NCBI GenBank assembly: GCA_016194725.1
Contig: JACQAW010000270.1
Location: 1-6,402 of the forward strand
DNA length: 6,402 nt
Direction of reading: 5' to 3'
Source of the DNA: Deltaproteobacteria bacterium
GTDB taxonomy: Bacteria; Bdellovibrionota; UBA1018; UBA923
The position numbers and the translations under genes are program-made. Shown in pieces: positions 1-5,951 of this stretch; the stretch's first letter is position 1, and each line of letters starts with the position of its first letter. The notes beneath the pieces were generated by a model. That model was given only the letters and a program-made list of their open reading frames with translations. It had not been told where the DNA came from and made no database searches.

Positions 1-587
1 AAAGCCTTTGCAAGCGCGGCGGGGTCGCCCGTCAGCAGATCCTTGCTGAACTGTTTATAAGCGCCGGGCGCGTTCGTCTTCAGACATGCGCTGTAGGCCG
101 CGTTCAAGGCCAGGTTGGTGCCATCAGCGGGCGCGGTACAAGCGTTGTTGTACTTCGAGGCATAGGTGTTGTTGTAAGCATCATACAGCGCGCCGGGGCC
201 GCTGCCGTCATAAACGAATTTAGTGGGTGCCGCGGGCGCGATAAGGTTATGGCGCACGTATACGTCAAAGGTGGAAAGCGGAATTTCGGCTTTCAGCTTG
301 CTCTTGCAGTAATCGGGTATCATCTTGTCGGCGTCGATCTTCAGGCGCAGGGCCGCGGCCCGTTCCACCTTCGTGTAGAAGGCGCTGCCCTCGGTGTGAA
401 TCGCGTTCAGTCCGATGTCGCTGACATCCGAGGCCAGCGAGCTGGTCGTGACCATGGCCCTGAACGCGTTGCAGTTTTGGCAGGGCTCGGCCCCGGCGCT
501 GGCTGCAACGACGAGCAATCCCATCGTTACCGTTGAAATTACGGCGATGGAAAACACAAGGCCTCGGTGTTTACCAAATGGCATCAT
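1..587 (-). CDS. Secreted protein A, 5' part only; paralogue of the large protein at 3543-5627
   Basis: The gene runs off the left edge, so only the first 195 codons are visible and no stop is seen. It starts at ATG 587; a second in-frame ATG follows at 584. A GGAG lies 13 nt upstream, with a purine-rich AGAGAA closer. The product opens with a Sec signal peptide: K6/R8, a hydrophobic core to about residue 29, and an Ala-Ser-Ala cleavage site near 29-31. A CxxC (C36, C39) follows. The rest matches the N-terminal domain of the protein encoded at 3543-5627 in order: H-T-EG-x-A-F against H-L-EG-H-x-F, IPDYC against IPAEC, NNAC against YNPC, AYSACLKTN against AYIACIKAN, and Y-K-Q-F against Y-Q-K-F. 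The aligned cysteines suggest a shared disulfide framework in an exported protein. It lies 225 bp downstream of the same-strand L,D-transpeptidase and may be cotranscribed with it. I do not recognise a named family, and whether it carries the enzyme-like and beta-rich parts of its paralogue lies outside the window. Confidence 0.85.
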   Translation of the reverse strand, partial: MMPFGKHRGLVFSIAVISTVTMGLLVVAASAGAEPCQNCNAFRAMVTTSSLASDVSDIGLNAIHTEGSAFYTKVERAAALRLKIDADKMIPDYCKSKLKAEIPLSTFDVYVRHNLIAPAAPTKFVYDGSGPGALYDAYNNTYASKYNNACTAPADGTNLALNAAYSACLKTNAPGAYKQFSKDLLTGDPAALAKA

Positions 588-812
588 ACTGATTCTCTAT
601 CTCCGAGAAAGTAGTAGTGCGGGGAACGTGCCAAGGGAGCGAGCTGCGCGCGAGCCTTCATGTGCGGGGAATGATGCGGTAAAAGAGCGGGGTGGTCTTT
701 GCGGACGACTTTGGTGTGCGTAGTTAACTTTTTAGATGACTTGCTTTTCCGCTACACTGCCTAAAAACTGTTCAGCCGTCGCGTGATGCGATTGAATGGC
801 CCAGTGCCTCTA
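588..812. other. Intergenic region between L,D-transpeptidase and protein A
   Basis: I see no gene in these 225 bp. On the minus strand, just after the transpeptidase stop, there is a small TCGC/GCGA hairpin (loop ATCAC) and then CTGAACAG followed by five T, which is at best a weak terminator. No convincing sigma70 promoter for protein A was found, so readthrough from the transpeptidase gene is possible. Confidence 0.4.
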
Positions 813-1721
813 TTACAGCTGGGTGTCGCGGAACTCTTCAGAAAGTATTTTCGGCGCGCCGTCTTCATTCGCGAGATACAGGATCTTAACGCCTTCCGTA
901 CGCTTGGCGACCTTGCCGTTCTTCAGTCGGGACTCGTACACCTGCTTGAATATCGCCACATCATACTTGGGGTGTGCGAAGACGAAAAGATGGGTCAGCT
1001 TGACGCTGATGCTGGCGTATTGCTGATTGAGCTGCCCCTTATACGCGCGCCACTGCTTGCGGTCCTTGCCATTGCTCGAAAAACCGGCGTGATAGCTGTG
1101 AATGTAATTTTCCATATTTTTTTCGGACCAGTTGTGCGCCCAGCCTTTTACGAACGCGACAAGTGCGGCAAGCCGTTCCGGTTTGAGCAGCTCTTTGCGT
1201 TTTTCAAAGTCGTCGAATACCAGCACGGGACTGGTGCGATAGGTGAGCCTGGGAAGCAGCTCTTCGATTTCCTCGTTTCGCACTACCACGCAGCCCAGGC
1301 TGTCGAAGTCCTTGTCCAGGCGCTTGGGCTCATCGGTGGCGTGCAGCCAGATGCCCGAGCCGGATTTTCCCATGAAACGGTCCCAGGGATTCGGAAAGTT
1401 CATGGTCAGCGCCAGGTTGCCGAATTTTTTGAGCAGCCGGGGCGGGCGCTTCAGCTCTTCGAAAAAATAGATTCCCTCTGGTGTTTTCTTGTCGCCTTCT
1501 TTTTCCTTGTCGCCGGCTGCCAGGCCCAGGGTGGTGTGAAAAGTTTTCTGAACCGTGTAGCCCGCCTCGGTAAAAGTCACGAGATGCAACGAGTTGTTTT
1601 TTTTATCGACAATCAGCCCCGCCAGTTTGGGTGCAGAATTTTGGGCCAAGGCAAATGGCGAAACGGCGGCGAAAACCGCAACCAGCAATAGACGTAAAAA
1701 CAGAGCCTTGAGCCTTGGCAT
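813..1721 (-). CDS. L,D-transpeptidase (YkuD fold) with C-terminal NTF2-like domain, Csd6-like
   Basis: Predicted 302-aa exported enzyme. YkuD-family proteins use a catalytic cysteine to form 3-3 peptidoglycan cross-links, attach proteins to the wall or trim stem peptides. Residues 1-26 form a Sec signal peptide (R3, K5, R10, long hydrophobic core, cleavage after Ala-Leu-Ala). The YkuD domain spans about 35-170. It has the substrate-loop segment KKTPEGIY (78-85) and the catalytic signature with H127, S141, G143, C144, R148 and N149 (SLGCVVVRN), all intact. Residues about 186-298 look like an NTF2-like domain, the architecture of Helicobacter pylori Csd6, which has been reported to trim peptides as a carboxypeptidase. 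Start 1721 is chosen because the signal peptide begins there; an open frame extends far upstream, but it runs antisense to the neighbouring gene. A good promoter ends 6 nt before the ATG, so the mRNA may be leaderless; the upstream AGGG is too close for a normal ribosome site. The gene is divergent from a second L,D-transpeptidase. Cross-linking versus trimming cannot be decided from sequence. Confidence 0.93.
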   Translation of the reverse strand: MPRLKALFLRLLLVAVFAAVSPFALAQNSAPKLAGLIVDKKNNSLHLVTFTEAGYTVQKTFHTTLGLAAGDKEKEGDKKTPEGIYFFEELKRPPRLLKKFGNLALTMNFPNPWDRFMGKSGSGIWLHATDEPKRLDKDFDSLGCVVVRNEEIEELLPRLTYRTSPVLVFDDFEKRKELLKPERLAALVAFVKGWAHNWSEKNMENYIHSYHAGFSSNGKDRKQWRAYKGQLNQQYASISVKLTHLFVFAHPKYDVAIFKQVYESRLKNGKVAKRTEGVKILYLANEDGAPKILSEEFRDTQL

Positions 1722-1727
1722 ACCCTG

Positions 1728-1756
1728 ATTGTAGGCACAGGCAGTTGAATGTTCAA
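1728..1756 (-). promoter_or_regulatory. Sigma70-like promoter of the leftward L,D-transpeptidase
   Basis: On the minus strand the -35 is TTGAAC (1756-1751), the spacer is 17 nt, and the -10 is TACAAT (1733-1728, 5 of 6 to consensus). The -10 ends 6 nt before the ATG at 1721, which would put transcription start at or next to the start codon. Confidence 0.6.
1745..1756. repeat. Short perfect inverted repeat TTGAA-TG-TTCAA, possible operator
   Basis: A 5-bp perfect inverted repeat with a 2-nt centre covers the -35 hexamer of the leftward promoter and lies just upstream of the rightward one. It could be a regulator site, but an element this short can arise by chance. Confidence 0.25.
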
Positions 1757-2705
1757 TTGGCAACAGTCTTGCGGGTTTCGACGCATAACGGTAAAATGTG
1801 GGGATTGGGGGTTGGCGGGCATGCTGAGTCTTGTATTGCTTTTGATTTCGCAAAACAGCGCGCTGGCCGAGCCGGATTGTTCGCAAAGCCCGATTCGCCA
1901 CTCCAAGCAGCTCATTCTGGTAATTGCGCCGCATTGGAATTCGAAAGACGTGCGTATACAAAGGTTCGGCGGAACAGCCACGAAGGGCTGGAAGGGTGCC
2001 GATCTCCATCCTTTTGACGGCATCACCGGCCGTAGCGGCTTGGGCTGGGGCGCCGGTGCGAACGAGCCCGAAACCGGGGCCTACGTCAAACATGAGGGCG
2101 ACGGCCGCGCGCCGGCCGGGGCTTTTACGCTGGGCGAGGCCTTCGGTTACAACGACGAGTCGGCAGTTCATTTCAAGTCGCGCAAGCACGTGCCATACAC
2201 GAAGGTCGACGCCTCGAGCCGCTGCGTGGATGACCCCAAGTCGAAGTTCTACAACACCAACGTACATGACCAGACCAAAGTTGCCAAGGACTGGAACAGC
2301 GACGAGGCCTTGCGGCGCACCGACGATCTTTACGAGTATGCCTTGAACGTCGGGCACAATGGCCTGGCAGTTTCGGGAAGCAAAGGCGCCGGTCATTCCG
2401 TTGCGGGCCAGGGCTCCTGCATCTTCATGCACAGCTGGGCCGCGGTCGATGCCAAGGGCACCCGCCCGCCGACGGCGGGTTGTACGGCCATGGACAAAGC
2501 CCACATTCGCGATATCGTCAGCTGGGTCGCGGCGCCCGCCAAGCCCATGCTGGTGCAGCTGCCCTTGAGCGAGTATTTCAGGCTGCGTGACAAGTGGTGT
2601 CTGCCGCGCATCAACGTGGACGATTGGATGAACACGCTGGTGAAGGGGTCGGCCGAGGAAATGGCTGAAGTGAACCAGGTCCTCAGGGAACACTGCTCGA
2701 ACTGA
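1749..2705 (+). CDS. L,D-transpeptidase (YkuD fold, COG3786-like), exported
   Basis: Up to 318 aa. The YkuD catalytic part is clear: GDGRAPAGAFTLG (117-129), the IFMH segment with H228, and PTAGCTAM (241-248) with catalytic C245, 17 residues after the histidine. The IFxH...PTAGC pattern is typical of the COG3786 subgroup, not of the partner gene at 813-1721. Members act in the periplasm on peptidoglycan peptides. A hydrophobic segment (26-39) ending Ala-Leu-Ala makes a signal peptide. The start is uncertain. ATG 1749 has an AGG 7 nt upstream and gives a long n-region with R11, R12 and K16. TTG 1812 or ATG 1821 would fit the candidate promoter at 1769-1797 and the less coding-like codons before 1821, but leave no positive charge before the core. 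Extra cysteines (C44, C159, C224, C284, C316) suggest periplasmic disulfides. About 75 residues between the substrate loop and the catalytic motif are longer than in minimal YkuD domains. The sulfotransferase gene begins 2 nt after its stop. Confidence 0.88.
   Translation: MFNWQQSCGFRRITVKCGDWGLAGMLSLVLLLISQNSALAEPDCSQSPIRHSKQLILVIAPHWNSKDVRIQRFGGTATKGWKGADLHPFDGITGRSGLGWGAGANEPETGAYVKHEGDGRAPAGAFTLGEAFGYNDESAVHFKSRKHVPYTKVDASSRCVDDPKSKFYNTNVHDQTKVAKDWNSDEALRRTDDLYEYALNVGHNGLAVSGSKGAGHSVAGQGSCIFMHSWAAVDAKGTRPPTAGCTAMDKAHIRDIVSWVAAPAKPMLVQLPLSEYFRLRDKWCLPRINVDDWMNTLVKGSAEEMAEVNQVLREHCSN
1769..1797 (+). promoter_or_regulatory. Possible promoter of the rightward L,D-transpeptidase operon
   Basis: The -35 is TTGCGG (1769-1774, weak), the spacer is 17 nt and the -10 is TAAAAT (1792-1797, 5 of 6). 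Start of transcription would be near 1804. If this is the main promoter, translation of the rightward gene must start downstream, at TTG 1812 or ATG 1821, rather than at ATG 1749. The two -35 elements are 12 bp apart, so the two promoters could be regulated together. Confidence 0.4.
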
Positions 2706-2707
2706 TT

Positions 2708-3256
2708 ATGACGGAAAAAATATTCGGAATCGGAATGCACAAGACGGCAACCAGCAGCCTGGACCGCGCGTTCAAAATCCTGGGTTATCGCAGCACGCAC
2801 TGGGACAACCATGCTGCGTTTTATAAAGCATTGCTTTCGGGGGCCGCCGGCGATCTGGACGCGGCCATGCAGGGCTTTGACGCGGCCTCGGACCTGCCTT
2901 TGCCCCTCATGTTTCGCGAGCTGGACGCGCATTTTCCGGGAAGCCGATTCATTCTCACCATCCGAGATGCCGAGCGTCTGGCCACGAGCGCCGAAAACCA
3001 CATCGGCGGCCGGCGCCTGGACGTCGAGGAATTTCTGTTCTACGGCGTGTGGAAGTTCGACCGCCAGCGCTGCCTGGACCGTTACCGCGAGCACTCCCAA
3101 AGCGTTCTGAGCTATTTCAAAAATCGGCCCGAAGATCTGCTGGTCCTCGACATTACGGCAGGCGAGGGCTGGGCGCGACTGTGCCCCTTTCTCGGGCGCG
3201 CGATTCCCGACACGGCGTTCCCGCATATCCATAAAGGGAAATACGCCGCAACGTGA
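2708..3256 (+). CDS. Sulfotransferase family protein (Sulfotransfer_4-like)
   Basis: Predicted 182-aa cytoplasmic protein without a signal peptide. The N-terminal G-I-G-M-H-K-T-A-T-S-S-L (7-18) matches the 5'-phosphosulfate loop of PAPS-dependent sulfotransferases, usually GxPKTGTTSL; the proline is a methionine-histidine pair here, but the lysine and hydroxyl residues are kept. FILTIRDAERLATS (81-94) matches the second PAPS-contact segment, with R86 and a serine at 94. The end, GWARLCPFLGRAIPDTAFPH (154-173), is the usual C-terminal signature of the family. Length is slightly shorter than the common 200-220 aa. These enzymes move sulfate from PAPS to a hydroxyl or amine; the acceptor cannot be read from sequence. 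The ATG lies 2 nt after the L,D-transpeptidase stop with no good ribosome site, so translation is probably coupled. The pairing suggests an envelope or surface-polymer acceptor, which is inference. Confidence 0.85.
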   Translation: MTEKIFGIGMHKTATSSLDRAFKILGYRSTHWDNHAAFYKALLSGAAGDLDAAMQGFDAASDLPLPLMFRELDAHFPGSRFILTIRDAERLATSAENHIGGRRLDVEEFLFYGVWKFDRQRCLDRYREHSQSVLSYFKNRPEDLLVLDITAGEGWARLCPFLGRAIPDTAFPHIHKGKYAAT

Positions 3257-3257
3257 T

Positions 3258-3281
3258 CCGCGCAGATCACCATCTGGGCGG
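3258..3281 (+). terminator. Hairpin directly after the sulfotransferase stop, probable end of the operon
   Basis: CCGC-g-CAGAT, loop CACC, ATCTG-g-GCGG: nine base pairs with one G-G mismatch, starting 1 nt after the stop codon. There is no T-run behind it (TCATATAAAAG follows), so it is either a non-canonical terminator or an mRNA-stabilising 3' hairpin. Confidence 0.45.
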
Positions 3282-3459
3282 TCATATAAAAGTTAGTCAC
3301 CCGCACATCGCGCTGAAAGAGCGGCAGCTGCGTGAGTTCGCCGGGTTGCGGGCCGGCCACGCGTGGCACGTGACTTGTATCACTGACTGGTAAGACGAAA
3401 GATCGGCGCGCTGCTTGCTTTCAAGCACGGGCCACCGATTTTACAGTCGTGTGTTTCAT
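3260..3459 (-). pseudogene. Possible gene remnant on the minus strand, in-frame stop after 12 codons
   Basis: A well-formed ribosome site GGGGGAG (3474-3468) sits 8 nt before ATG 3459. The reading frame begins MKHTTVKSVARA, then meets TGA at 3423-3421. The same frame stays open afterwards. From about 3366 to 3260 its codons have the G/C-rich third positions of real genes here, giving for example GELTQLPLFQRDVRVTNFY. Beyond 3260 the frame is antisense to the sulfotransferase gene. This could be a decayed gene with a nonsense mutation and lost 3' end, or a 12-codon leader-type peptide. I recognise no family, and the coding appearance could be chance. A small hairpin (TGCTTG/CAAGCA, 3412-3427) overlaps the stop. 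Confidence 0.25.
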
Positions 3460-3532
3460 CGTCAAAACTCCCCCGGGCCGCCATCATTATCAATAGCTTT
3501 TATTTGGCTCGTCAATTGCTCTCTTGGTCCCT

Positions 3533-3545
3533 GGAGAGAGTTTTG
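3533..3545 (+). promoter_or_regulatory. Ribosome binding site that selects the TTG start of protein B
   Basis: GGAGAG (3533-3538) lies 4-6 nt before TTG 3543-3545. The other in-frame start, TTG 3504, has no ribosome site and would add 13 residues in front of an otherwise textbook signal peptide. Confidence 0.7.
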
Positions 3546-5627
3546 ACAAAAAAATATCTGGTTTTGGTGTTTGCTCTGTTGCAGCTCATCGCGATCCAGG
3601 CGGCGAAGGCCGAGGAATGCGCCTGCGACAGGTATCTGACGTTTATCCCGGAATACTCGCTGGCTGACAGCGTGGTGGCCGCGGGAGCGGCAGTGCTGCA
3701 CCTCGAGGGGCACCAGTTCAACGTGGATGCCGAGGTGGCCGACGCCCTCATTCGCCGAATCCACGACGACATCCGAATTCCCGCCGAGTGCCGTGGCTAC
3801 GTCAAGTCGCGCGTGCACGTGGGCCCCAAGTTCAGCTTGAGCCTGACCGGCGGCTACGGCGGGCGGGCGCCCGATTTTTCGATGAATGGTGATTATACCA
3901 ATGGCCTCATGGGGGCCTTCAACGGCATGCTCGCCAATTACAATCCCTGTCAGCGGCCGCCGGCAGGCACTCCGGCCGATGCTTATATCGCGTGCATCAA
4001 GGCCAACTCGGGCGCGGCCTATCAGAAATTCACTCAGCGCCTGGCCAATGCCTCGAGCGGCGACTTGGTGGCCCAGCTGAACGGCTACGGCATTACGGTC
4101 ACGCCCGCCGACGTGGTTTTGCTCAAGGCTTACAATGACGCTTTGAACTCGGGCTCGGCCGCGAACCTGATCGCCTGGTCGGGCGGCGCGGGCAAGAAGC
4201 TCAGCGTCGATCAGTTCCTGAACGTCGTGCAGATGATGGGCTGGGAGATGAACAACACCTATAACTTCGACCGCGCCGATAAAAAACGCGGCCAGAACAA
4301 AGGCGTGAAAACCGTGGATCAGGTGCTGGCCTCGCTGAAGACCGATACCATTTTCATGATCAACGGCAGGGACGACCTGGCCGGCAGCCTGGGCGACTTC
4401 GAACCCGTGTGCCGCGATGCCGCCATCATGCAGGTGCAGATGCTGCGCGCGCGCGATATGCCCAATAGCTTTGCGGTTCGATACAATTCCACGGGGGATG
4501 GCCATGTGGACGTGATCACCCAGGACCCGAAAGATCCGCTGAAGCTGTATACGTTGAACTGGTATGGCCGAGCGACGCACTCAGGGCTTGACGGGTCTCA
4601 GGCCCTTTTTCAAGGCTCCGGTATGGGAATTCCCGACTACACGGCCAGCTACACCATCTCGGATTGGACCGGCAAGAATGTCGCCGACATTCCCAGTGGC
4701 ATGGGCAAATTTTTAATTGAAGCCTCGGGCGGCAATGTCAACACGTGGGACCCCTTGGCGCGCTCGAACAACTCGATTCTCGCGGTTTCGCTTTCGCCCG
4801 ACTCGAGGGGCGCGATTCAGATTCGTGCCTTGAACGGCACCGACACCAACGGAGCCATGTATACCGGCGTTGCGGCCGATGCTCATTGGGGGGTAGGCTC
4901 GAACTATCCTGGGCAGGCCGGCCTTTTCGTCGGTAACCAGTTTCGGCCCATGGGTGCTTACGGCGCCTCGGCCAACGGCACGGCCTTCGTGGGCATGGTC
5001 CAGGCCGAGCAGCACATCATGACTTCGAAGCTCACGCTTTTGCCCGGCGTAACCGGCCTTATCGACGTGCATGGTGCTGCGTCGGGGCTGTTGACGGTGG
5101 CCACCAGCGGCCCTGACGTGTCGAATACTGAAAGCAATACCAATGGCCAGTTCAATCATCGCATCGGCGTCGAGGCGCGTATCGATCAGGTGGCTTTGGG
5201 CGGGCGTCTCAGGCTGCAGTATGTTGGCGGCGGCAATATCATGATCGGCCAGTCCGACGTGCGTGATGAGTCCGCCGCTTCGCTTACCGCGATTCCCCTG
5301 GGCCTTTACGTGGGCGCGCGGGCGACGCTGAACGTCGGCGATGTGATTTTATTCGGGCAGGCCAAGTTCGCGGTGGACCAGCTGGGCAGCCGTGATCGCG
5401 TCGAGGCGGGTTTTGCGACTCGTGCGCTGGCGGTGTCGGCCTATGAATCGGGCCGCATGGCGGATGGAACGGCGTTGATTCAGGATGGCACTATCCGGCG
5501 CATGGGTGTCGCGGTTACGGCCGCGCCGTCAAAACATCTGCGGTTTAGCCTTACGGGCGAGGTGCCGATTGAGGGGGATTGGCGGGCGGGGACGAACATC
5601 TATGCCAGTGGGGCGGTGATTTATTGA
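3543..5627 (+). CDS. Large secreted protein B: transglutaminase-like core and beta-rich C-terminus
   Basis: 694 aa from TTG 3543. Residues 1-23 are a strong Sec signal peptide (K3, K4, hydrophobic core, cleavage after Ala-Lys-Ala). The N-terminal domain (about 24-200) is paralogous to protein A at the left edge and keeps its cysteines (CAC at 26-28, IPAEC, YNPC, AYIACIK). In the middle, E-P-V-C-R-D-A-A with C290, G-H-V-D-V with H321, and L-Y-T-L-N-W with N339 follow the order and spacing of a Cys-His-Asp/Asn active site. The VCRDxA and GHVxVI contexts resemble transglutaminase-like cysteine enzymes. From about residue 490 to the end there are repeated alternating hydrophobic strands rich in Gly and aromatics (for example RIGVEARIDQVALGGRLRL), and the chain ends in V-I-Y. 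That is compatible with an outer-membrane beta-barrel of roughly eight strands, or a secreted beta domain. The domain calls are inference from motifs; no named family is recognised. A hairpin separates it from the operon upstream, so it probably has its own promoter, which I could not identify. Confidence 0.85.
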   Translation: MTKKYLVLVFALLQLIAIQAAKAEECACDRYLTFIPEYSLADSVVAAGAAVLHLEGHQFNVDAEVADALIRRIHDDIRIPAECRGYVKSRVHVGPKFSLSLTGGYGGRAPDFSMNGDYTNGLMGAFNGMLANYNPCQRPPAGTPADAYIACIKANSGAAYQKFTQRLANASSGDLVAQLNGYGITVTPADVVLLKAYNDALNSGSAANLIAWSGGAGKKLSVDQFLNVVQMMGWEMNNTYNFDRADKKRGQNKGVKTVDQVLASLKTDTIFMINGRDDLAGSLGDFEPVCRDAAIMQVQMLRARDMPNSFAVRYNSTGDGHVDVITQDPKDPLKLYTLNWYGRATHSGLDGSQALFQGSGMGIPDYTASYTISDWTGKNVADIPSGMGKFLIEASGGNVNTWDPLARSNNSILAVSLSPDSRGAIQIRALNGTDTNGAMYTGVAADAHWGVGSNYPGQAGLFVGNQFRPMGAYGASANGTAFVGMVQAEQHIMTSKLTLLPGVTGLIDVHGAASGLLTVATSGPDVSNTESNTNGQFNHRIGVEARIDQVALGGRLRLQYVGGGNIMIGQSDVRDESAASLTAIPLGLYVGARATLNVGDVILFGQAKFAVDQLGSRDRVEAGFATRALAVSAYESGRMADGTALIQDGTIRRMGVAVTAAPSKHLRFSLTGEVPIEGDWRAGTNIYASGAVIY

Positions 5628-5667
5628 GGGGATGGGGTACTGGCAATTCCTTTAGTTGGCGCCCCCT

Positions 5668-5693
5668 GGAGCAAGTACGCTCTCCCGTTTTTT
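5668..5693 (+). terminator. Weak intrinsic terminator candidate after protein B
   Basis: GAGC (5669-5672, with a G-T pair possible before it), loop AAGTAC, GCTC (5679-5682), then CCCG and a run of six T (5688-5693). The stem is short and 5 nt separate it from the T-run, so the call is tentative. It lies between the convergent protein B and antitoxin genes. Confidence 0.35.
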
Positions 5694-5696
5694 GGG

Positions 5697-5951
5697 TTAG
5701 CTCGCCTTGTTTGCAAGCTCGTCTCTTACGATTGCGCGGATCTTATCTTCTTCAGACCCGTGGATGCGCTCACGCAGCACCAGATTGATATAGGTCTGAT
5801 ATGGCAAGCCCTTATCACTGGCCTGCGCCTTCATTCCCTCAAGCACATCGCCGTCAAGGCGCACCGAGATCAACACCTTGATATGCTTGCGATCAAATTC
5901 ATCAGCGTCAAGCTTGCTCTTTTTTGCGTAAACTACTTTCTTTTTAGCCAT
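5697..5951 (-). CDS. Ribbon-helix-helix antitoxin (CopG/BrnA-like)
   Basis: Predicted 84-aa protein. The N-terminal 22 residues are lysine-rich and probably flexible. Residues 24-63 have the ribbon-helix-helix pattern: a strand HIKVLISVRLDG that would pair in a dimer and enter the DNA major groove, a helix DVLEGMKAQASDKG, then LPYQTYINLVLRERI as the second helix. The R-L-D-x-D-V-L...Y-Q-T-x-I-N-x-V-L-R signature is the one seen in BrnA/CopG antitoxins. The C-terminal 20 residues are charged, as is typical of the toxin-binding tail. ATG 5951 is preceded by TTGGAG 4 nt upstream, inside the upstream gene, which it overlaps by 19 nt, so translation is coupled. Expected role is to bind the operator upstream of the pair and neutralise the partner. 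Family membership is well supported; the target is inferred. Confidence 0.85.
   Translation of the reverse strand: MAKKKVVYAKKSKLDADEFDRKHIKVLISVRLDGDVLEGMKAQASDKGLPYQTYINLVLRERIHGSEEDKIRAIVRDELANKAS

Noticed and set aside
783..1691. Open frame of 302 codons on the plus strand
   Set aside because: It is the antisense shadow of the leftward L,D-transpeptidase and shows no domain.
1722..2693. Upstream in-frame extension of the leftward L,D-transpeptidase to 626 aa
   Set aside because: The extension is antisense to the rightward L,D-transpeptidase, whose catalytic motifs are intact, and a signal peptide begins at 1721.
2393..3232. Open frame of 279 codons on the minus strand
   Set aside because: Antisense to the end of the second L,D-transpeptidase and to the sulfotransferase, both recognised by motifs.
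3253..3393. 46-codon GTG frame overlapping the sulfotransferase stop by 4 nt (GTGA)
   Set aside because: The overlap is typical of coupled genes, but the hairpin at 3258-3281 covers its first codons, codon use is not gene-like and no family is recognised.
3421..3423. TGA in the minus-strand relic as a selenocysteine codon
   Set aside because: The small hairpin encloses the TGA instead of following it, and nothing around it resembles a selenoprotein site.
3462..4580. Open frame of 372 codons on the minus strand, histidine- and alanine-rich
   Set aside because: It is antisense to protein B in a GC-rich gene; composition is typical of a shadow frame.
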